Assembly: GCF_900538055.1 (NCBI RefSeq)
Contig: NZ_UZAC03000001.1
Location: 1,426,001 to 1,490,000, forward strand
Source: Pasteuria penetrans
GTDB taxonomy: Bacteria > Bacillota > Bacilli > Thermoactinomycetales > Thermoactinomycetaceae
Length of the DNA stretch: 64,000 nt
Reading direction: 5' to 3'
Below, piece after piece: positions 58,393-64,000 of this stretch (its first letter is position 1; every line of letters starts with the position of its first letter). The notes beneath the pieces were generated by a model that did not search any database, was not told the origin of the DNA, and saw only the letters and a program-made list of their open reading frames with translations. The position numbers and the translations under genes were made by a program.

Positions 58393-59721
58393 TTATATAA
58401 CCTTAACAGCCCTGATTAGACCCTGGTTTCGGGGGTCCTTTATGATTTTCCTGTATTCTTGTGGTGTCAAATACCCCAAGCTTCCATGACAGTACTCCTC
58501 GTTGTAATGCCTTACGAACGCAACATGTTCCTTATGGAATTCCTCAAAATTGCGAAACTCAAACCTATCATAGAGATCACTTTTTACAATACTATGGTAG
58601 GATTCAATATGCGCATTATGGTTGGGTGATTTATTAGGTATTCGTTCATGATGGATTTCTTCCGCCCCAACGAAACCATAGAATTCATGACTAATGAATT
58701 GGGAACCATTATCTGTTCGTATTACAGGCTTGTTCTCCCCTTTTCCAACATATTTGTTTAGAGCCATCTGAACCCCTTTCACTACATTCCTTGATTTACA
58801 GGACAGATAGCTATCAGAGAAGACAATACTTCTGTCAAAAACATCTATGATGTTAAAAACTTGAACCATGGTATGATCCGCAAGTCGTTTATACTGAATA
58901 TCCATCTCCCAAAGTTGGTTGGAAGCCGTTATTTTCCGTTCATAAGCTCTGTTGGCTGGTAGGGAGGATCAACGCTTTTTTCCCCGGTAGCGAAGGATTC
59001 CTGACTCCTTACAGAGTCGATGCATTTTCTTGTGATTGACAATTATACCCTCTTTTTTCCTAAGTTTGTATGCGGTTTTTCGATAACCACAAGCATCAAA
59101 TTTATTTTCCGTTATTTGTGCTAACACAATATCCATGATTTTTTCATCACTTATCTTTCTCCCCTGCTTATCCAGGGCATATCCTGGAAATTTCCCCCTT
59201 TCTTTTATCTTCCTAGAATGCATTATGCTAACCACTTCCTTCCCATTATCCTGCGGAGTGGCGGCTCCCTGATTCCTCCTCTGTCTCCAGTAAACAGACT
59301 TCGACACGCAAACAATGTCTAGGGTTTCATTCTGTGAATACCCTTTCTCCATCCAGCACTCTGCCACCTCAATCCGATTCTGGGGGCAGAGATTCTGCTT
59401 TTTTACAAGGTCCTCCAGAATATTGATTCTGAGCTGATCCTCCTCCTTTTGTTTCTTCAACTGTTTCTTTAGCTGGTAGATCTGTTCCCTTAATTCGAGA
59501 ACGGTTTTATGAGAAACATCCTGTTCACTCAGGGACACCTTCTTTGCATCATTCTCAGTTCTTTCCCAGAGATCCCCCTTCACCCCGTACTGCTTCACCC
59601 AACTCCTGACCGTCCTGGGGATGAGTCCGTGTTTACGGGCAATCTCGGACACGTTACCGTTATGTAAAGCTTCTCTAACTATTTTCTTCTTTAATTCCAT
59701 GTTATAGCTATTTTTCTTCAT
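58393..59721 (-). pseudogene. IS3-family transposase (orfB type) with in-frame TGA
   Basis: One frame runs from the ATG at 59721 to 58393, interrupted only by a TGA at 58969-58971. The first 250 codons have an HTH (VSEIARKHGLIPRTVRSWVK), a leucine-zipper-like stretch (REQIYQLKKQLKKQKEE) and the IS3 orfB N-terminal region (CGYRKTAYKLRKKEG, NHKKMHRLCKESGIL). After the stop come SSLPANRAYERKITASNQLW and the rve catalytic core with WEMDIQYK (Asp), VIRTDNGSQFI (Asp) and HIESYHSIVKSDL (Glu). The DDE triad is intact. The stop makes it a likely pseudogene unless TGA is read through. The ATG overlaps the orfA stop (ATGA). Confidence 0.8.
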
Positions 59722-60023
59722 TTTCCCCCCATCCTTTCCTTCAACCGACTGATTTCCAATTCTTTACTACCTAAGAGTCTCTTTAAATCATCAATCTCCT
59801 TCTGCAGAGACCGAGGGGATGGCGAATCCATCTGGCGGTGACCTCTCGGCGAAGAAAACGAACCAACCAACACGCCCTCTCTTTCCTCTTTAACCCACCT
59901 GTTGATTGTACTGATAGCAACGTCGCATTGTCTGGACACTTGGGCAATATGTTGTCCACTTTTGACCTGATCAACCGCCTTTTGCTTGAATTCTAACGAG
60001 AACTTTTTTCGAGCTGCTTTCAT
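59718..60023 (-). CDS. IS3-family orfA (HTH protein)
   Basis: A 101-residue protein starting MKAARKKFSLEFKQKAVDQV, with the HTH_Tnp_1 helix-turn-helix (HIAQVSRQCDVAISTINRWV) and a C-terminal leucine-zipper-like helix (EIDDLKRLLGSKELEISRLK). It is the DNA-binding subunit of IS3-type transposition. GGGGG stands before the ATG at 60023. Its stop overlaps the orfB start by 4 bp. A deleted copy lies at 26.7-27.0 kb. Confidence 0.8.
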   Translation of the reverse strand: MKAARKKFSLEFKQKAVDQVKSGQHIAQVSRQCDVAISTINRWVKEEREGVLVGSFSSPRGHRQMDSPSPRSLQKEIDDLKRLLGSKELEISRLKERMGGK

Positions 60024-60065
60024 GTTTACCCCCATGGGGAACATGCTCCCGTTATGCCGCTCCAG

Positions 60066-60092
60066 GTCTATTATACCAGGGGGCCTAATAGT
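60066..60092. repeat. Putative terminal repeat of the IS3-type element
   Basis: GTCTATTATACCAGGGGGCC then TAATAGT. It is nearly the same as 26958-26985 beside the relic orfA, so it marks the orfA-side end of the element. Repeat F starts at the next bases. Confidence 0.55.
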
Positions 60093-60130
60093 ACCCGCTC
60101 TTGAATCTTACAGCGGAAAGTGGGATATGA
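60089..60130. repeat. Repeat F copy 3
   Basis: AGTACCCGCTCTTGAATCTT then ACAGCGGAAAGTGGGATATG and ACC. The match to 18388-18425 is essentially exact. It abuts the IS3-type end. Confidence 0.7.
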
Positions 60131-60994
60131 CCGTTTCTTTGGTGTGCGCAAAAGAGACGAGATAGGAACCGGTTCCTATGATCCCACGGTGATTTCGGTA
60201 GTTCAACAAAAAATAACCGATCGTACGAAATTTTCAGGTGCAATCCCCCAGAAAGGGGTACCTTTCCACCCCAAAGCACTTACGCTGGAAATACTCAAAC
60301 AGACTGTTTCTATGCTCATTAACAATATAAACATTTTTCAAACACATCATTTAATATACAAAAATATTCTAATAAATTCGATATCTTTTTTTCGCGGTAG
60401 CACCCCTACTTATAAATAAACATTATTTTTAGATCCCGTATCCTATTCCTGCCCATTAGACAAAAAAGATCCCGATATAATAGCCACACCATAGTGAGGA
60501 CACGAATGGAAAAACATAATTTTTTATACACAATACACCTTCTCCTCCCAACTCTAGAAAACCACCATAACGAACCCCCTATCCTAACATCTATTCATCA
60601 ATAATTTCGTCTTTAAATTATGTATTCTATAACATAATCAGGGAAATAGGGGATAACATAGTTGGAGATGATCACCGTTAACATACTGGATGGAGAAATA
60701 TCGAAGATTAGGCCCTCCCCCCCTACTGTTGAAACCTAGAGAACCAAAAGAGGCAAAAATTTTTTCTTTAGCATCATACAATTTCTCATTAAAAAGGTTC
60801 CCGATGTCGATCACATCTCATGATATAACATTATCCCCGCCCTGGAAATTACCCCTCACCCACGGTAACGCGAGAACCATGCCATGTAGAAGGCTAACGA
60901 ATCCTAGGAAGGGGGAGGCGAAATTCATACCCGTACCCTTGAACGACAATCTTTATCGTTCGGGGAACGTACCCCTTCCTCCCCTCCCACACCA
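60131..60994. other. Intergenic, no gene seen
   Basis: AT-rich parts at 60300-60420 and 60600-60640. A plus-strand frame at 60690-61082 runs antisense into the next gene and looks non-coding. Confidence 0.4.
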
Positions 60995-61669
60995 TCACCA
61001 CAACTTTTTTCCTGCCACAACCCCATCACCAGCATGGGGTGATTTCAGAGACCTGCTAGGAGAACAAATCTGGCGAATGTAATGACGGGAAAAGGTTAAG
61101 CCCCCAATGCAAAGAACCGCCAGTACATAAACCAAAACACGCGCCCAATCGTAATCATAAACCGAAGCATGAAGAAAAAAAATGGTCAATAAACACAACA
61201 CACCCCATCCGGCACTCACCGGCCAAGAAAAGAGGGGTACCCAAATATTGCGCCTATGGGATGTCTGCACACGCACATAGTGAAACAAGGTTACAATAAC
61301 CACCGCCGCCACTAGCCAGGCACCTAGCAAACTCAACCACAGGAACCGCATATAAGCAAGGTAACGACAAAGGGAACCCAGGGTAATAGACAAAAATAGA
61401 ACCAGTCCACTGAGAATGATCAACCAACGCACATTGGGCTGTTCCGGAGCGGCTAACCACCGACCAGGGAGAAGAAAAGCCCCCCCCACAAGCCAAACGA
61501 ACACGGGTATACAGGGCTCCACTCCTCCCCAGGCCCCATCGACCATCCGGGCCAGTACCCAAGCCAGCAACCAACTGGTCATAACCGCCCAAACAGCCCG
61601 TCCACCGCCGACCTTTTTCCTCTCCCGCACACTATCGACCCCCGTAATCGGTATTACCACGATCATCAT
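60995..61669 (-). CDS. Hypothetical multi-pass membrane protein
   Basis: A 224-residue protein with about six hydrophobic segments (AVMTSWLLAWVLARMV, PVFVWLVGGAFLLPG, WLIILSGLVLFLSITLG, FLWLSLLGAWLVAAVVIVTL, WGVLCLLTIFFLHA, VLVYVLAVLCIGGLTF) and a basic C-terminus. No family is recognised; a HemX-like cytochrome-assembly protein was considered because of the siroheme-type neighbour, but motifs do not match. Its start overlaps the end of the precorrin-2 dehydrogenase gene by 38 bp on the same strand, so the two are probably one operon. Confidence 0.65.
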   Translation of the reverse strand: MMIVVIPITGVDSVRERKKVGGGRAVWAVMTSWLLAWVLARMVDGAWGGVEPCIPVFVWLVGGAFLLPGRWLAAPEQPNVRWLIILSGLVLFLSITLGSLCRYLAYMRFLWLSLLGAWLVAAVVIVTLFHYVRVQTSHRRNIWVPLFSWPVSAGWGVLCLLTIFFLHASVYDYDWARVLVYVLAVLCIGGLTFSRHYIRQICSPSRSLKSPHAGDGVVAGKKLW

Positions 61670-62348
61670 TCCCCGAATTCAAATCCTCCTTTAAGGGGGA
61701 AACCGGTGAAGCCTGCTGCTTCTTTTTCAGCCAAAGTTTCAACTCCGCACGGGCCGTACGCAATCCCCTTCGACAAACCATCTCCCAATCCGATGATACC
61801 AGTTCCTGCAACAACTCCTGCCGACGCCGCGTGTTGGGTTCATTGGCCTGTAAATAGGCACGCGCCTCACGCAATAATCGAACAAGAATCGCATAGGAGG
61901 GTCCGTAACGGGCGGATATCTCCGCGCGTAACCGACGAACCAATGCAGGACTAACCCCACCCGTGGAAATCCAAAAGCGCAGATCACCACGTTGAATACA
62001 AACAGGCATCTGCACATTACCACGTCCGGGACGATCCATAGCATAAACGAGAATCCCACAAGCCTTCGCCTCGCGTTGCACAGTATCATTGACTAGGGAA
62101 TCACTAGAAGCCGCAATAACCAACCAAGCATTGGTAAGATCACCATAACGATACTCCCTCTGTTGCCAGATCAAATTCGTTCCATCCAGATCCACCCTTA
62201 GGCTAGAACTCAATTCGACTGGACTGATGATCTCTACAATGGCGCCTGCTGCAAGTAAACCTTCAGCTCGACGCTCTACTGCTGCGCCGGAACCTACAAC
62301 CACACAGCGTCGTCCACTCAAATCAACCATCAGTCCATACCACTCCAT
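61632..62348 (-). CDS. Precorrin-2 dehydrogenase / sirohydrochlorin ferrochelatase-like (Met8/YlnF type)
   Basis: NAD-dependent oxidation of precorrin-2 to sirohydrochlorin in siroheme synthesis. The Rossmann motif is RCVVVGSGAAVERRAEGLL, followed by VEIISPVELSS, LVIAASSDSLVNDTVQREA and the family block QMPVCIQRGDLRFWISTGGV then SPALVRRLRAEI. The 238 residues include a Lys/Ser-rich tail beyond the usual end. I prefer the ATG at 62348 (MEWYGLMVDL) to the TTG at 62360. No hemA, hemC or sirohydrochlorin partner lies inside the window. The conserved Asp used for both activities in yeast Met8 could not be placed with certainty. Confidence 0.85.
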   Translation of the reverse strand: MEWYGLMVDLSGRRCVVVGSGAAVERRAEGLLAAGAIVEIISPVELSSSLRVDLDGTNLIWQQREYRYGDLTNAWLVIAASSDSLVNDTVQREAKACGILVYAMDRPGRGNVQMPVCIQRGDLRFWISTGGVSPALVRRLRAEISARYGPSYAILVRLLREARAYLQANEPNTRRRQELLQELVSSDWEMVCRRGLRTARAELKLWLKKKQQASPVSPLKEDLNSGNDDRGNTDYGGR

Positions 62349-62683
62349 AAGTACACCCAACCCTCTCTCTCGATGATTTTGTCATAATGCCAAGCAGCCT
62401 TACCATAAAAGCCCCATTACACCCTACCCACCATAAATTGTCCGTAACCCCCTCGAATCTCACCACCCCCAGTATAGCCTAATTGAAACCGATTCCACGC
62501 ATCTTTTCATAAAAAGTCCCTAACCATTCTCAAAAAAAATTAAATTATCCTCCGCTCCCCCCCTTTGGAAACCCTATAACAAAAAACACGCGCAACCAGC
62601 CTTGCTTTGGTATGATAGACGTGACGATACAAAAAGGCCATCATAAAAAAAGAATTACTACAATTCTGATGGGGGAGAAAGCC
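62349..62683. other. Divergent intergenic region
   Basis: Promoter space for the precorrin-2 dehydrogenase gene (minus) and the LiaF-like gene (plus). I saw no clear operator or riboswitch. Confidence 0.35.
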
Positions 62684-63160
62684 ATGATCCAAAACCGCCT
62701 ATTGAGTTTCTCATTGGTCATGGTAGGGGTGCTACTCGTAGCCCATCAAACCGGCATGTTCACGGCGGAGGCCTTTGGGGACTGGCGCTTTCTTTTGCTG
62801 TTACTCGGCCTATTTGCTATGCTACTATCCCTTTATAAACAGAATGGAACCGCTGCCCTTTTGAGTGGCTCCTTCACTGCCATTGCCATTTTTGGATGGG
62901 GAGAAAAACACATCAGTGGCTGGCTTTGCCACCCCAGTACCTTCATGTTTCTGCTTGGTCTAGGGATTCTCTTTCGTTGCTCCATAGAAAAAGAAAGGCG
63001 TTCTACCCTAGTCGGCTGTACATTACTCTTATGTGGATTCTGTGCCTACCCCAATCTCTCGCAATGGAAGGGATTGGAGCAAATAGGACCCATGATCTTG
63101 AACACCTACTGGCCTGTCCTACTCATCGCTTTAGGTTTCCTTCTCCTCAAACGCCGATGA
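62684..63160 (+). CDS. Small membrane protein, LiaI/LiaF-like transmembrane region
   Basis: A 158-residue protein. Its hydrophobic segments occur in a repeated pattern: LLSFSLVMVGVLLVAHQTGM, FLLLLLGLFAMLLSLY, STFMFLLGLGILFRCSI, TLLLCGFCAYPNL and finally YWPVLLIALGFLLLKRR. The G-hydrophobic-G helices and the W-P-(V/L)LLI..G..LL(L)KRR ending are typical of the LiaI-LiaF-like membrane region of Firmicutes envelope-stress proteins. A cytoplasmic or extracellular LiaF C-domain is lacking. GGGGGAG lies 6 bases before the ATG at 62684. Function is not known. Confidence 0.6.
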   Translation: MIQNRLLSFSLVMVGVLLVAHQTGMFTAEAFGDWRFLLLLLGLFAMLLSLYKQNGTAALLSGSFTAIAIFGWGEKHISGWLCHPSTFMFLLGLGILFRCSIEKERRSTLVGCTLLLCGFCAYPNLSQWKGLEQIGPMILNTYWPVLLIALGFLLLKRR

Positions 63161-63649
63161 GTACCTTAAACCGCGATGGCTTCATTCAGGAAGTGGGAGG
63201 AGTCGATCCATCTAAGTCCCCCAAGTCATTCTACCGTTCCACGGGAAAAAGAAAAGAGGGGTCCCAAGAGCGGACAGGTCGACTCCTCCCCGTCCTGGGA
63301 AATCCCATTGCATGCAATCCTTACCCCTGAAAAACCATCGGAAGTCACAGCTGGAATTGAAAAGTACACTTCCGTCTACGTTTTTCATCCCCTTCGAGCA
63401 CATGAACTCTGAACAAAAAAGATTATGCAAACGCGAAAGATGCCACAACTCAATGGGAAAACCACAATAGGATCACAAAAATAGAACACCATCTTTAGTT
63501 ATTTTTAAAAAATTACAAAAAATGATACGCACAACCCATAGTCATCCCGATCACCGCTTTCACCTGGACCCACGGGGTAGAACGAAAATACACCCACTGC
63601 AGGGAATCCCATGAATAGGGGAAAATCACGGGGGAATCAATCCTCTTCT
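63161..63649. other. Intergenic, no gene seen
   Basis: Short plus-strand frames here continue out of frame from the membrane-protein gene and have no ribosome site. Confidence 0.4.
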
Positions 63650-64000
63650 CTACCCCTCCTTCCCCATTGTACCCTCCTCTCTTGTTCCCTCTTGGGAAAT
63701 CGAATCCCTTTCCCCCTGTGGAGGCAAAATCAACTGACTTAGATCAGCGAAGGTGAGAATACGATCCGCAATAGTGCGTAACAATGTCAATCGATTCTCC
63801 CGAATCCCCTGATCCTCAACCATAACAAGGACCTCAGCAAAAAAGCGATGAATCATTGGCATCACAGACGTAAACGCACAATACATACCATAGGCATCCC
63901 CTGACTGTTGTGCACGCAGAAAGGACTCCTCTGCAACCTGGAACGTATGGTATAAATCAACCTCAGCAGGTTCCCACAATAGGGGTATACGAATCTCACC
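63650..64000 (-). CDS. glyS: Glycyl-tRNA synthetase beta subunit, 3' end (partial)
   Basis: The frame is open to the window edge and encodes the C-terminal anticodon-binding DALR-type domain of GlyS: EPAEVDLYHTFQVAEESFLR, GMYCAFTSVMPMIHRFFAEV, LVMVEDQGIRENRLTLLRTI and ADLSQL, followed by a Glu/Gly-rich tail. The 5' part and presumably glyQ lie beyond base 64000. GlyS charges tRNA-Gly; glycine supply is notable given the collagen-like genes, but no link is implied. Confidence 0.88.
   Translation of the reverse strand, partial: GEIRIPLLWEPAEVDLYHTFQVAEESFLRAQQSGDAYGMYCAFTSVMPMIHRFFAEVLVMVEDQGIRENRLTLLRTIADRILTFADLSQLILPPQGERDSISQEGTREEGTMGKEG

Noticed and set aside
1-64000. tRNA or rRNA genes
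   Set aside because: I found no cloverleaf with a convincing T-loop and no rRNA sequence, though a covariance-model scan was not possible here.

Overview
The window reads as a chromosomal segment of an endospore-forming member of the Bacilli. It carries spo0A, a Bacillus-type branched-chain 2-oxoacid dehydrogenase cluster, KimA, RecN, RsmE and glyS. The low coding density, many mobile-element remnants, decayed housekeeping genes and a locus of collagen-like, cell-wall-sorted surface proteins fit a host-dependent spore former such as Pasteuria. That genus assignment is inference.

Layout. 0.6-10.6 kb is the most conventional part: kimA (frameshifted in an 11-G tract), an M20 peptidase, and leucine dehydrogenase-bkdAA-bkdAB-bkdB, all on the minus strand. 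Two small conserved membrane-protein genes (DUF2759-like and DUF2627/YqzF-like) lie on the plus strand. The bkd cluster turns branched amino acids into branched acyl-CoA primers. 11.4-19.8 kb is a mobile-element graveyard. It holds nested group II intron copies, a split intron-encoded RT/maturase and an IS256-like transposase, with one superoxide dismutase-like gene among them.

19.8-38.4 kb holds sparse genes in AT-rich, repeat-laden DNA: a secreted Ser/Gln-rich protein, spo0A, rsmE flanked by wrecks of dnaJ and mtaB, a HAD-nucleotidase/SucC chimera followed by a sucD stub, a divergent PanC-like protein, recN and IS remnants. 39.6-57 kb is a surface-protein island. It has three secreted repeat proteins (one a nonsense-mutated paralogue) and two single proteins with C-terminal wall-sorting-like tails. 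It also has two inverted modules, each pairing a collagen-like protein with a divergent small gene. 57-60 kb has a truncated group II intron and an IS3-family element with an in-frame TGA. 61-64 kb returns to housekeeping: precorrin-2 dehydrogenase, two membrane proteins and the 3' end of glyS.

The most interesting system is the collagen-like module pair at 51.7-57.0 kb. The two proteins share a signal peptide, a Gly-X-Y rod of different composition, a conserved non-collagen domain, a Ser/Thr-rich stalk and a VPSTAT sorting-like signal resembling the LPNTA signals of sporulation-associated sortases. A role as spore-surface or host-attachment fibres is inference.
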